Assembly (NCBI RefSeq): GCF_002906155.1
Contig: NZ_MUJK01000008.1
Location: forward strand, 183,059-247,058
Length of the DNA: 64,000 bases
Reading direction: 5' to 3'
Origin: Pseudomonas laurylsulfativorans
GTDB lineage: Bacteria > Pseudomonadota > Gammaproteobacteria > Pseudomonadales > Pseudomonadaceae
Shown: in pieces, positions 43,022-51,956 of the stretch
How positions within the stretch are numbered: the stretch's first letter is position 1
Layout: each line of letters opens with the position of its first letter
The notes under the pieces: model-generated
Databases searched by the model: none
What the model saw: only the letters and a program-made list of their open reading frames with translations
What the model was told of the DNA's origin: nothing
Translations under genes and position numbers: made by a program

Positions 43022-43936
43022 ATGCTGATCGATGAAGAGTTGACCCTGAAAAAACTCGAGGTGTTCCTGGCTTTCATGCGTACCGGCAACCTGGCACGGG
43101 CCGCTGCCGAGTTGCAGACCAGCAACGTCAGCGTACATCGGGCGATTCATTCCCTGGAAAGCGCCCTGCGCTGCCCGTTGTTCAAGCACGAAGGCCGCAA
43201 CCTGACGCCGCTGGAAAGCGCGTATGTGCTGGAAGAGCGAGCGCAGAAGCTGATTCAGGAGGTCGTCGAAAGTGTGCGCCTGACCCGCGAAGCCGCCGGG
43301 TTCTCCGCTGAGCGCTTTAAACTCGGCTCGCTGTATTCACTGACGGTGAAGACCGTGCCGCAGCTGATCATGGGTTTGAAGATCCGCCGCAGCGAGCTCA
43401 ACATCGACCTGATTCTGGGCTCCAATATCGACCTGCTCTACAAGCTCAAGAACATGGAAGTCGATGCCGCCCTGGTGTCGCTGGACGAGACTGTCAACGA
43501 TCCGGATTGCGAGCAGATCCCGCTGTTTTCCGACGACATCTTCCTCGCCACCCCCGCCGACTCGAAGTTTGCCCAGCGAACCGAAGTCGACCTGGCCGAA
43601 GTCCGCGACGAAACCTTCATCACCCTGACCCAGGGCTTCGCCACCCATCAGGACGGCAAGCGGGTATTCGAGCAGGCAGGGTTCGAGCCAAAGGTGGCGA
43701 TGCAGGTCAACGACATCTTCACCCTGCTGAGCATGGTCAGTTCGGGCGTGGGTTATGCGTTGCTGCCGGGGCGGATTGCGGCGGTCTACGAGAACCGGGT
43801 GAAGCTGATCCCGTTGCAGGAAAAGTACCGGTTGCAGCAGCACATTGGCGTGGTGTTCTTGAAGGCCAAGGAGCGTGATCCGAATCTGCTGGCGTTGCTG
43901 GCGGAGTGTCGGATGTATGCCAATCGGCAGGTTTGA
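43022..43936 (+). CDS. mdcR: LysR-family regulator of malonate utilisation
   Basis: The 304-residue protein has an N-terminal LysR winged helix (F-L-A-F-M-R-T-G-N-L-A-R-A-A-A-E-L, about residues 14-30) and a periplasmic-binding-like effector domain. The preferred start is the ATG at 43022; upstream in-frame codons overlap a REP sequence. It is convergent with the malonate genes, which run on the minus strand and end with madM, and matches MdcR, reported to activate mdc genes in response to malonate. The role is assigned from family and place. Confidence 0.85.
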   Translation: MLIDEELTLKKLEVFLAFMRTGNLARAAAELQTSNVSVHRAIHSLESALRCPLFKHEGRNLTPLESAYVLEERAQKLIQEVVESVRLTREAAGFSAERFKLGSLYSLTVKTVPQLIMGLKIRRSELNIDLILGSNIDLLYKLKNMEVDAALVSLDETVNDPDCEQIPLFSDDIFLATPADSKFAQRTEVDLAEVRDETFITLTQGFATHQDGKRVFEQAGFEPKVAMQVNDIFTLLSMVSSGVGYALLPGRIAAVYENRVKLIPLQEKYRLQQHIGVVFLKAKERDPNLLALLAECRMYANRQV

Positions 43937-43949
43937 AACTGAGTCGCCT

Positions 43950-44019
43950 GCATCGCGGGCAAGCCTCGCTCCCACAGGAACTGCGCTGTCCCTGTGGGAG
44001 CGGGCTTGCCCGCGATGGC
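43950..44019. repeat. REP inverted pair
   Basis: CGCGGGCAAGCCTCGCTCCC and CTGTGGGAGCGGGCTTGCCC face each other between the convergent mdcR and madM ends. Confidence 0.85.
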
Positions 44020-44029
44020 GTCGGTACGG

Positions 44030-44794
44030 TCAGCCCACAATCCCGCGAACAATAAAGAACAACAACGAAGGCCCCAGCAAGCAGCCAAGCCCGGTGTGGA
44101 AGGTCGCGGTCAACGCGCCATAAGGCACCAGGCGCCGGTCCGTCGCCGCCAAACCGGCGGTCACGCCACTGACAGTCCCGGCCAGCCCACCGAACACCAT
44201 CGCCGAGCGCGGGTTATCCAGGCCCATCCAGCGCGCCGCCATCGGCGTGCCGACCATCACCAGAATCGCCTTGATCAGGCCGGTGGCAATCGACAGCGCC
44301 ACCACATCGGAACTGGCGCCAATCGCCGCGCCGGTCACCGGCCCGACGATGTAAGTCACCGCACCTGCGCCAATGGTGGTCATGCTCACCGCATCGCGAT
44401 AACCGAAGGCCCAGGCCATGCACGCGCCGACAATAAACGGCAGCACCGTGCCCAACAGCAGCGCGATCACACCGATCAAACCGGCCTTTTTCGCTTCGGT
44501 GGCCTGCACCTCGAATGCCGTGGCAACGATGGCGAAGTCCCGCAGCATGGCGCCGCCCATCAGACCGATGCCGGAAAACAGCGTCAAGTCCGCCAGGCCT
44601 TTTTGCCCGCCGGTCATCGTGCCGCCGACCCAGGCCAGTACCAGGCCGATGACGATGGCAATCGCCGAACCGTGGATGCGTCCGAAGGTCAGGCGTTTGG
44701 AGATCACCACTGACACCCACATGATCACGCCGACAAAGGCGAATGCGGTGACCAGACCGTTGTGCTCCAGACCGTTCTTGATGAGATCCCACAT
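44030..44794 (-). CDS. madM: Malonate transporter subunit MadM
   Basis: The 254-residue membrane protein has about eight to nine hydrophobic segments. With MadL it forms a two-part, probably sodium-coupled malonate importer. The ATG at 44794 is preceded by GGGAGG and follows the madL stop by one base. The many G-x-G-A and G-A-A-I-G-A-S stretches are typical of the subunit. Confidence 0.9.
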   Translation of the reverse strand: MWDLIKNGLEHNGLVTAFAFVGVIMWVSVVISKRLTFGRIHGSAIAIVIGLVLAWVGGTMTGGQKGLADLTLFSGIGLMGGAMLRDFAIVATAFEVQATEAKKAGLIGVIALLLGTVLPFIVGACMAWAFGYRDAVSMTTIGAGAVTYIVGPVTGAAIGASSDVVALSIATGLIKAILVMVGTPMAARWMGLDNPRSAMVFGGLAGTVSGVTAGLAATDRRLVPYGALTATFHTGLGCLLGPSLLFFIVRGIVG

Positions 44795-44795
44795 A

Positions 44796-45212
44796 TCAGC
44801 GACCTCCCACTGGAGTGCCAACCGGCGTTAGATCCGCCGGTTCATCGGGCAAGGGTTCGCCTTTGTGGGTCCGGCTGATCAAGGCAATGGTGCAGCCGCA
44901 GATCACCACCGAACCGATCGCCGCCAACACCGCCACCGGACCACCGTGCAACGCCGTGACCACGTTCTGCTGCGCCGCCATCGCCACCACCACCGGGATA
45001 TACATGGCGCCCCAGAAGCCGACGCCCAGCTCGCAATCCTTGGTCATGCCGCCACGCTTGTGCATCCACAACCGTGCGCAAATCAGCAGGATCATCGCGA
45101 TCCCGACACCGCCGACGTTTGACTTCACACCCAGCAACACACCGAGCATGTCACCCATGATCACCCCTGCCAGCGTACAGATCGCCAACAGCGCCACACC
45201 GTAAATAATCAT
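44796..45212 (-). CDS. madL: Malonate transporter subunit MadL
   Basis: The 138-residue protein has about four hydrophobic segments and C-E-L-G-V-G-F-W-G-A-M-Y-I-P-V-V-V-A, typical of MadL. The start at 45212 has GAGGA upstream; five in-frame codons before it are unsupported. It works with MadM and lies downstream of mdcH. Confidence 0.9.
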   Translation of the reverse strand: MIIYGVALLAICTLAGVIMGDMLGVLLGVKSNVGGVGIAMILLICARLWMHKRGGMTKDCELGVGFWGAMYIPVVVAMAAQQNVVTALHGGPVAVLAAIGSVVICGCTIALISRTHKGEPLPDEPADLTPVGTPVGGR

Positions 45213-45273
45213 TGTTGTAGTCCTCAAAGTGCATTTCGAATGTTGTTTTTGTTGTTCGAAGCCTGAGTCGGTT

Positions 45274-46185
45274 TTAGGAGTGGTGACTGCCCTCCTCTCG
45301 CATCAGCGCCTGCAAGGTATCGAGCCGCGCACCGTCGAAAGCAATCACGGTGCCCTGCTCGAACACCCGGCGCGCCAGCCCGGTGAGCACCGCGCCGGGC
45401 GGCAGTTCGATCTGTAGACGTACGCCGCGCTCGTAGGCGCTTTGTACCGTGCCGCGCCAATCGACGATGCGGCACATGTTGAAGGCCAGGTCGTCACGCA
45501 AGGCTTCAGGCTTGATCAGCGGACGCGCGCGACTGCCACTGAGGTAGCCGATCGTCGGTGTTTGCATCGACACGCTGGCGAAGGCTTCGGCCAGGCGTTG
45601 CGCGGGTGCCTCAAGCAATGGGCAATGGGACGGCACGCTCACTGCCAGACGCTTGGCCAGGCCAGCCCCGCAACCTTTCGCCAACTCCGCCACCGCTTTC
45701 ATAGCCGCATCACTACCGGCAATTACCACTTGGTTATCGGCGTTGATATTGGCCAGATAAACCGGCATTGGCGCGCTGTGCACCTGGGCCAGAAGCCCCT
45801 CCACCGTGGCCAGTTCGAGACCGATGATCGCCGTCATGCCGTAGCCTTGTGGATAAGCCTGCTGCATCAGCTCACCGCGCAGGCTGACCAGATGCAACGC
45901 ATCGCTGAAACTCAAGGCACCGGCCACCACTGCTGCCGGGTAGGCACCGATCGACAAGCCGGCCACGTAGTCCGCAGTCATGTCCAACTGGCGTGAAGCG
46001 GCGACGCCAGCGATCAGCAGGCAAAGCTGCACCGCCCTCGTCGACTGCAACGCCTCGGCGGAATCCAGCTGCGTGACATCCTCACCCAGCAGATCGCTCG
46101 CCTCGGTCAACGTTTGCCGAGGCAAACGCGCCAGCATCCCGGGTTGTTGCGCGCCCTGGCCGGGGAACACCAGCAAGCTGCTCAC
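45274..46185 (-). CDS. mdcH: Malonate decarboxylase, malonyl-CoA/ACP acyltransferase subunit (epsilon)
   Basis: The 303-residue protein has the acyltransferase pattern L-V-F-P-G-Q-G-A-Q-Q and the nucleophile in G-L-S-I-G-A-Y-P-A, with a later His in S-V-P-S-H-C-P-L. It loads a malonyl group onto the acyl carrier subunit MdcC to start the cycle. The preferred start is the GTG at 46185, which overlaps the mdcG stop (GTGA) and has AGGAG upstream; a GTG at 46209 is also in frame. Confidence 0.93.
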   Translation of the reverse strand: MSSLLVFPGQGAQQPGMLARLPRQTLTEASDLLGEDVTQLDSAEALQSTRAVQLCLLIAGVAASRQLDMTADYVAGLSIGAYPAAVVAGALSFSDALHLVSLRGELMQQAYPQGYGMTAIIGLELATVEGLLAQVHSAPMPVYLANINADNQVVIAGSDAAMKAVAELAKGCGAGLAKRLAVSVPSHCPLLEAPAQRLAEAFASVSMQTPTIGYLSGSRARPLIKPEALRDDLAFNMCRIVDWRGTVQSAYERGVRLQIELPPGAVLTGLARRVFEQGTVIAFDGARLDTLQALMREEGSHHS

Positions 46186-46802
46186 GCTGCTTGCTCCTGT
46201 GGGTTCCACGGATCAGTGACCAGACTGGCCTGAGTGGCATTTTTCAGCAGGACCCGCGACGAAGCACTGGCCCATTCGCGCAAGGCAACGGCGCCCGAAG
46301 GTGTCTGCAACTGCAGGTCCACGCGGCACACGGACGTATCGAGAACGGCCACCAGCGCCTGCGCGTCGACACGACTCAACGGACATGGCGTACGCAGAAT
46401 CAGATCGAGGTCGCTGCCCTCGTGCAACGCGGCAAATCCACTGGCCAACTCGAACCCGGCGCTGCCGCTGACACCCCAGACCCAACCACTGTCATCGAGG
46501 TGCGGGCGCAGTTGCGCCAAGGCTCGCAGCGCCGGGAAATCACGCCTGCCTTGAACATGGCAGAGTTCTTCCGGCCGCACCCGCCGCGTGATGGCGGCGA
46601 CGTCCATCAGCGTCGCAAATCGCTGTTCACGCAACGACCCGCGCACGCCCACCGCCACCTGCCCCACCGCGCTCAAGGCGCGACGGACCACCACCGGCTG
46701 ACCGGCACTGATCGACTCAATCACCCACGCAGGCGCATCCGCAGGCAATTGCTGCGGGGTCATCCCCCACAGCAGGTCGTGAGCCAGAAGCGCATTCACC
46801 AC
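46182..46802 (-). CDS. mdcG: Malonate decarboxylase holo-ACP synthase
   Basis: The 206-residue protein has a nucleotidyltransferase motif G-S-D-L-D-L (about residues 133-138). MdcG attaches the triphosphoribosyl-dephospho-CoA group, made by MdcB, to a serine of MdcC. It starts with GTG (46802 or the next codon, 46799); the second overlaps the mdcE stop. It is part of the tightly packed mdc operon. Confidence 0.92.
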   Translation of the reverse strand: MVNALLAHDLLWGMTPQQLPADAPAWVIESISAGQPVVVRRALSAVGQVAVGVRGSLREQRFATLMDVAAITRRVRPEELCHVQGRRDFPALRALAQLRPHLDDSGWVWGVSGSAGFELASGFAALHEGSDLDLILRTPCPLSRVDAQALVAVLDTSVCRVDLQLQTPSGAVALREWASASSRVLLKNATQASLVTDPWNPQEQAA

Positions 46803-47599
46803 TGCGCTCTCAGCAATTGGCGAACCTTGCTCGAAGCCGCACGATTACTCGCACCGAGGCGACCGCTCAGATCACGACCACCGGCGGCCACATCGTCAAT
46901 CGCCTGATGCAGGCAATCGGTCACCCGCGCCAGATGCGCCGCAGTCGGCTGCTCAATCTGCTCCACCGACAGGGTTTCCCACAGCAGCCCGAGGCTGGCA
47001 TAGCTATCGATGTCGTAGGCCATGGGCGGCACGCTGGCAGCCAGGGCTTCGAGTTCCTCGACGCTGCGCAAGGTCACCCGCGCCGCCGATGCCTTGCCCA
47101 TGGCGTGCACCATGACTCCCGGATCGCGCAAGGCAATCAAGCGGTTGGCCTGATAGCCGTGGGCCAGAAACGCGCCCGACATCGCCTTGCCCACCAGCAG
47201 ACCGATCACCGCATGACCGGCCAGACGGGCACGGGCATAACTGTCCGCCGCAGCGGCCAGCGCCTGATGAATGCCGAGGGCCTCTTCGCGCCGACCATAG
47301 GCTTGGCTCGGCACGTCGACGATGGCGATCAGGGCGCGTTTGTGTGCCTTGCTCTGATCAGCGGCGATGACTTCATCCACGGCCTTGGCCAGGCCCCAGC
47401 CTTCGAGCAAGCCCACTTCGCCGTTACGTGCACGGACGAAGCGGTTTTCCGGGTCGGCCACCACCGCGATGAAACGCACAGGCTGATCGCCCAGCACGGC
47501 GTCTGCGACCTTCAGCGAAGCCGGCAAACCCTCGACCGCTTTCGCCCCGGTGCTCAAGGCGTTGAACCAGTTCAAACCTCGCAGGGAATACGAACTCAT
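46796..47599 (-). CDS. mdcE: Malonate decarboxylase gamma subunit
   Basis: The 267-residue protein has a crotonase/carboxyltransferase-like fold, with I-G-L-L-V-G-K-A-M-S-G-A-F at about residues 149-161. With MdcD it decarboxylates malonyl-S-ACP to acetyl-S-ACP. Its ATG overlaps the mdcD stop (ATGA). Length is normal for the family. Confidence 0.94.
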   Translation of the reverse strand: MSSYSLRGLNWFNALSTGAKAVEGLPASLKVADAVLGDQPVRFIAVVADPENRFVRARNGEVGLLEGWGLAKAVDEVIAADQSKAHKRALIAIVDVPSQAYGRREEALGIHQALAAAADSYARARLAGHAVIGLLVGKAMSGAFLAHGYQANRLIALRDPGVMVHAMGKASAARVTLRSVEELEALAASVPPMAYDIDSYASLGLLWETLSVEQIEQPTAAHLARVTDCLHQAIDDVAAGGRDLSGRLGASNRAASSKVRQLLRAQW

Positions 47600-48447
47600 G
47601 GGCGTTCTCCTTGGTACAGGTCGCGAACCATTGACGGTTCGATTTGCGGTTCGGCGTCCAGACGCGCCAGGCGTTGCAGGAACAGCTCGGCCTGACGACT
47701 GCGCGGTTGCGCCGGCAAACCTTGCTGGAACAACTCACCCAGCTGTTGGCGGATCTGCGCCACGTCGTCGGCAACATAGCGATCCACCAGACCACTGGCG
47801 AAACGCTGCTCGCCACCGGTCAGGCTCCAGATGAAGGGCCGGTCGCGTGAGTCGTACTCTGCAAGCCCGGCCTCCTGCTCGATCACCTGCGGACCGTTCA
47901 GGCCGAGTCGCGCTTCCTGAGTGACCAACAGGTAGCTGCACAACCCGGCGGCAATCGACATGCCGCCAAAGCACCCGACGCTGCCCGCCACCACACCGAC
48001 CACGGGCTGGTACTGCTGCAAGTCGACAATGGCGGCGTGAATATCCGCAATCGCCGCCAGGCCGAGGTTGGCTTCCTGCAAGCGCACGCCGCCGGTTTCC
48101 AACAGCAGCACAGCGCGGGTCGCAATGCCGTTGCGGTTGTCTTCGGCGGCCAGTTCCAGTGCGCCGGCAATTTTTGCCCCGCCGACTTCACCGAGGCTGC
48201 CGCCCTGGAACGCGCCTTCGATGGCCGCGATCACCACCGGCAAACCATCGAGGTTGCCCTTGGCGATCACTACACCGTCATCGGCTTGCGGCACCACGCC
48301 CTGGCGTGACAGCCACGGCGACATGATCCGTTGAAAGGGGTCGAGCAGTTCGCGGAAGGTGCCGGCGTCGAGCAAGGCTTTCGCCCGCTGCCGCGCACCG
48401 AGTTCGACAAAGCTGTGCTTGTTCAGCAGGGATGCGCTGTCAGTCAT
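47596..48447 (-). CDS. mdcD: Malonate decarboxylase beta subunit
   Basis: The 283-residue protein has the carboxyltransferase-like pattern, with A-I-E-G-A-F-Q-G-G-S-L-G-E-V-G-G-A-K (about residues 72-89) and V-G-C-F-G-G-M-S-I-A-A-G. With MdcE it forms the decarboxylase proper. The ATG at 48447 overlaps the last codons of mdcC; the longer open frame upstream is mdcC read in another frame. Confidence 0.94.
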   Translation of the reverse strand: MTDSASLLNKHSFVELGARQRAKALLDAGTFRELLDPFQRIMSPWLSRQGVVPQADDGVVIAKGNLDGLPVVIAAIEGAFQGGSLGEVGGAKIAGALELAAEDNRNGIATRAVLLLETGGVRLQEANLGLAAIADIHAAIVDLQQYQPVVGVVAGSVGCFGGMSIAAGLCSYLLVTQEARLGLNGPQVIEQEAGLAEYDSRDRPFIWSLTGGEQRFASGLVDRYVADDVAQIRQQLGELFQQGLPAQPRSRQAELFLQRLARLDAEPQIEPSMVRDLYQGERP

Positions 48448-48739
48448 GGCCGATCTCCTCGAAGCCCTGTTCCAGACGCAGGCGCACCACGCCCGGCGTC
48501 GCACCGAAATCGTGGATGTCGATGTCCATCGCCGGCGGCGTCTGGCCATCGAACATCCGTGCGAACAGGTGCTGCCAGCGTTGTTCGCTGCCATTGACCG
48601 AGGTCTGCACGTTGATCGTCAGCTTGCCGGCCTGACCCGGTTCGATCAGCACTTCCAGATCACCCGAGCCGACACAACCCACCAGGGTGCGGCCACGTGG
48701 CGGCTGCCCGGCAGGGAATTCAAAGGATAAGGTTTCCAT
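48440..48739 (-). CDS. mdcC: Malonate decarboxylase acyl carrier protein (delta subunit)
   Basis: The 99-residue protein has L-V-G-C-V-G-S-G-D-L-E-V-L, in which Ser25 is the expected attachment site of the phosphoribosyl-dephospho-CoA arm, the thiol carrier unique to malonate decarboxylase and citrate lyase. Its ATG overlaps the mdcB stop (TGATG on the coding strand). Confidence 0.94.
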   Translation of the reverse strand: METLSFEFPAGQPPRGRTLVGCVGSGDLEVLIEPGQAGKLTINVQTSVNGSEQRWQHLFARMFDGQTPPAMDIDIHDFGATPGVVRLRLEQGFEEIGHD

Positions 48740-49614
48740 CAAAACACTCCCTGGATGAGGCCGTCGCCAGACTCGATACGGTCGATGAACAGACAGGCTG
48801 CGAGCAGATCGGCAGCACCGCCAGGTGAGGCGTTCAACGCGATGAGTTGTTGGTCCAGCTCATGCAGGCGGCGACGCCCGCCGAGGCTGGCACTGCCACC
48901 CGCATCGAGTACTGCCTTGGCGCCCCGTTGCATGGTGTTTAGCCCCTCTTCGCCCGCGCGGTAGAGCACGCAGGTGTCGGCCAGATTCGTCATGATCGCC
49001 AGCAGCGCATCGAGCCGGGCGTTCTGCTCGCCATGACCGGCGGCGCGGCTGCGCTGCAGTTGTGGCAGTGCACGTTGGGTCACTGCCCGGAAACCGAGTT
49101 GCGCTTCTTCACGGGCACCGCGAGCGCCGTAGCGTTGGGCGACTTGCGCACCGTGACTGAGCGGACGCGGTGCAAAACGGTCGTCGAGCAAGGCCAACCG
49201 CGCAGCACGTAACGCCACGCTATGTGCTCTGCAGGATTGAGGCTCCAGCGCCACGGCAGTGACCAACAGGCCTAAGGCCCAGATCGCCCCGCGATGGGTG
49301 TTTACGCCGCCGGTGGTGTCGAGCATCGCCTGCTCGCCTTCGCGACCGATGCGGCCCACGGCTTCGCGCAGGGGCAAGCCCACTTCGCCGAACTCGATGG
49401 CTGCTTCAGCCATTTCTTTAAAAGCCGGCCACAAGGACAACGCCGAAGCGTGCATCAGCCCCAGGTGCAGATCAGTGTGGGCGCCATTGCCGCGACGATC
49501 GACCAATGCCGGTTTCGGCGACAGATCGGCCTCGTCGATCAGCGCATCCACTGCCAGGTCCGCCAGCCGTTCGACCAGGCTCAGGTTTTTGGGTTGCAGG
49601 TTAAGTGCGTGCAT
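48739..49614 (-). CDS. mdcB: Triphosphoribosyl-dephospho-CoA synthase
   Basis: The 291-residue protein makes the precursor of the MdcC prosthetic group from ATP and dephospho-CoA. Marks: S-P-K-P-A-L-V-D-R-R-G-N-G-A-H-T-D near the N-terminus and N-T-H-R-G-A-I-W-A-L-G-L-L (about residues 106-118), both typical of the CitG/MdcB family. The ATG at 49614 overlaps the mdcA stop (TAATG). A longer open frame running upstream in this frame is out of phase with mdcA and not a real extension. Confidence 0.94.
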   Translation of the reverse strand: MHALNLQPKNLSLVERLADLAVDALIDEADLSPKPALVDRRGNGAHTDLHLGLMHASALSLWPAFKEMAEAAIEFGEVGLPLREAVGRIGREGEQAMLDTTGGVNTHRGAIWALGLLVTAVALEPQSCRAHSVALRAARLALLDDRFAPRPLSHGAQVAQRYGARGAREEAQLGFRAVTQRALPQLQRSRAAGHGEQNARLDALLAIMTNLADTCVLYRAGEEGLNTMQRGAKAVLDAGGSASLGGRRRLHELDQQLIALNASPGGAADLLAACLFIDRIESGDGLIQGVF

Positions 49615-51284
49615 TACCAGCTCCTGAATTTGGCGGGCGGGTTGTAGAGACCACCGGACCACTCCACCAGATCGGCCACGCTTTTCGCCGCGAGCAGTTC
49701 GCGGGTGGCGTCGGTGCGGCGGATGCCGAGGTCTTCGGGCAAGGCGATCAGGCCTTCGCGGCGCATGCGCGCGGTGTCTTTGGGGTTGTGACGCAGGCCG
49801 ATGGCAGTCACCCCGGCGACAGCGGCGATCATCGCCTGGCGCTCTTCCAGCGAGCGCGCCTTGTACAGGTAGGCGATGCCTTCTTCGGTCAACAAGTGGG
49901 TGACGTCGTCGCCGTAGACCATGATTGGCGCCAACGGCATGCCGCTTTTTTTCGCCACATCCACCGCATCGAGAGTTTCGACGAAGGTCGGTTTGCCGCC
50001 CTCCTGGAAGGTCTCGACCATCTGCACCACAAGTTTCTTGCCGCGTTCGAGCATCGGCTCGGCCACATCGGTGTTGCGCATGTCGAGCCAGGCCGGCGTG
50101 CCGTGGCGACGACCGCGCGGGTCGTGGCCCATGTTCGGCGCTCCACCGAAACCGGCCAGGCGCCCGCGAGTCACGGTGGACGAATGGCCGTCGCCATCGA
50201 CTTGCAAAGTCGCGCCGATGAACAGGTCCACGGCGTATTGCCCGGCCAGTTGGCTGAACATCCGGTTGGAACGCAGGGAGCCGTCGCGCCCGGTGAAGAA
50301 CACATCCGGCCGCGCCGCAATGTAGTTCTCCATCCCCAGCTCGGTGCCGAAGCAATGCACGCTTTCGACCCAACCGCTTTCAATCGCCGGGATCAGGGTC
50401 GGGTGCGGGTTGAGCGTCCAGTTACGGCAGATCTTGCCTTTGAGGCCGAGGGATTCGCCGTAGGTCGGCAGGATCAGTTCGATGGCAGCGGTGTTGAAAC
50501 CGATGCCGTGGTTAAGTGACTGCACATTGTGTTTTTCGTAGATCCCGCGAATCGCCATCATCGCCATCAGCACGTGCACAGGCTTGATGTGCCGAGGGTC
50601 GCGAGTGAACAGCGGTTCGATGTAGAACGGCTTGTCGGCCACCACCACGAAGTCGACCCAGGACGCCGGGATGTCGACGCGTGGCAAGTCGCTGACGTCG
50701 TCCACCAACTGGTTGACCTGGACGATGACGATGCCGTCGCTGAAGGCCGCCGGCTCAATCAGCGCCGGGGTGTCTTCGGTACTTGGCCCGGTATAGATGT
50801 TGCCGGCGCGGTCAGCCATGAACCCGGCCGAGAGCACGACGTTGGGAATCAGGTCTACCACCAGCCGTGCGTAGAGTTCGATGTAGGTGTGAATCGCGCC
50901 GATTTCCAACAGACCATCTTCGAGCAACTGGCTGATACGCAGGCTTTGGGTGCCGGCAAAAGAGAAGTCGAGCTTGCGGGCGATGCCGCGTTCGAACAGG
51001 TCCAGGTGCTCGGCGCGCCCGACGCTGGGCATGATCATGTGCAGGTCATGCAGCTTCGCGGGGTCGGCCTTGGCCAGTGAGCGCGAGAGGAAATCCGCCT
51101 GCTTCTGGTTGTTGCCTTCGAGCACCACGCGGTCGCCGGGCAGGATCAACGCCTCCAGCGCCGCGACGATATTATCGGTGGGCAACACCACACCGTCGGC
51201 AAGACCTCGCACCAGCTCGAGACGCCGCTGCTTTTCGCTGCGCCGCCGCGTCCATCGCGAGTCGGGGGATATTGTTGTTGTCAT
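49614..51284 (-). CDS. mdcA: Malonate decarboxylase alpha subunit
   Basis: The 556-residue protein is an acetyl-S-ACP:malonate ACP transferase. It exchanges the acetyl group on MdcC for malonate, releasing acetate, so that decarboxylation can repeat. The sequence shows the CoA-transferase-like core of the family, for example G-D-R-V-V-L-E-G-N-N-Q-K-Q and N-H-G-I-G-F-N-T-A-A. The ATG at 51284 is preceded by GGAG. It is the first gene of the operon mdcABCDEGH-madLM, which lets the cell grow on malonate. Confidence 0.96.
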   Translation of the reverse strand: MTTTISPDSRWTRRRSEKQRRLELVRGLADGVVLPTDNIVAALEALILPGDRVVLEGNNQKQADFLSRSLAKADPAKLHDLHMIMPSVGRAEHLDLFERGIARKLDFSFAGTQSLRISQLLEDGLLEIGAIHTYIELYARLVVDLIPNVVLSAGFMADRAGNIYTGPSTEDTPALIEPAAFSDGIVIVQVNQLVDDVSDLPRVDIPASWVDFVVVADKPFYIEPLFTRDPRHIKPVHVLMAMMAIRGIYEKHNVQSLNHGIGFNTAAIELILPTYGESLGLKGKICRNWTLNPHPTLIPAIESGWVESVHCFGTELGMENYIAARPDVFFTGRDGSLRSNRMFSQLAGQYAVDLFIGATLQVDGDGHSSTVTRGRLAGFGGAPNMGHDPRGRRHGTPAWLDMRNTDVAEPMLERGKKLVVQMVETFQEGGKPTFVETLDAVDVAKKSGMPLAPIMVYGDDVTHLLTEEGIAYLYKARSLEERQAMIAAVAGVTAIGLRHNPKDTARMRREGLIALPEDLGIRRTDATRELLAAKSVADLVEWSGGLYNPPAKFRSW

Positions 51285-51397
51285 GACCACTCCACGGGTT
51301 CGCTGTCGTGGGAGTCACCTTAGGAGTGTTGAGTGGGGGCATCAATCAAGCAGAGTGGTGGATCGTTACGCTTAGGGTAATGGTTACTTGGACTGAC

Positions 51398-51470
51398 GCC
51401 TTCGCGAGCAGGCTCGCTCCCACAGGGGACCGCATTCCAATGTGGGAGCGAGCCCGCTCGCGAAGGCGCC
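51398..51470. repeat. REP inverted pair
   Basis: CTTCGCGAGCAGGCTCGCTC and TGTGGGAGCGAGCCCGCTCG face each other between the chpC end and the mdcA start. The mdc promoter must lie in the 100 bases on its mdcA side. Confidence 0.85.
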
Positions 51471-51494
51471 AGTGCGGCCACAGTAAAACCTGGA

Positions 51495-51956
51495 TCAATC
51501 GATCAATCCGGCATTCACCAGTAACTCCTCCAGCGCCAACAGATCCGGCACCTTGGCCACCTGTTCCCCCACCTGCACCGCCGCCTGTTCCAGCGCACAC
51601 AACGGCACATCCACATAACTCAACTGGCTGTCGAGCTTGCAGGAGCGCGGAATGCCCTGCACCAGCAGCGCAATGAATTTCAGCTCGGGGCGCCCGCCAA
51701 GGGTGTTGAGGATGACGATCCGCGCACGTTCACCGATGACGATTTTCTGCCCGCAGGCCGACTCGAAACTCAGCAGCGCAATCTGTCGATCGCGCCACGT
51801 CACCAGGCCCAGATACCACGGCGGCGTGTCGAGGTCGAAAGTCCCCGGTGGCTGGTAATCGATCAGCTCGGCAACGGCGACGTTGGGCAGGATCAGGTTG
51901 CGGTCGGCCAACGGCAGCAGCAGGCCGGTGAGGTTGCTGGTGCGGTGCTCAAGCAT
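51495..51956 (-). CDS. chpC: ChpC, CheW-like adaptor of the Chp chemosensory system
   Basis: The 153-residue protein is a CheW-like domain, with N-L-I-L-P-N-V-A-V-A-E-L-I-D-Y and W-Y-L-G-L-V-T-W-R-D-R-Q-I-A-L-L. It is expected to link a chemoreceptor to the kinase ChpA. Its ATG at 51956 overlaps the chpA stop codon. In P. aeruginosa chpB lies between chpA and chpC; here it is absent. Confidence 0.9.
   Translation of the reverse strand: MLEHRTSNLTGLLLPLADRNLILPNVAVAELIDYQPPGTFDLDTPPWYLGLVTWRDRQIALLSFESACGQKIVIGERARIVILNTLGGRPELKFIALLVQGIPRSCKLDSQLSYVDVPLCALEQAAVQVGEQVAKVPDLLALEELLVNAGLID

Noticed and set aside
49615..50373. Upstream extension of the mdcB frame into mdcA
   Set aside because: It is out of phase with mdcA; mdcB has a proper ATG overlapping the mdcA stop and the extension has no family resemblance.
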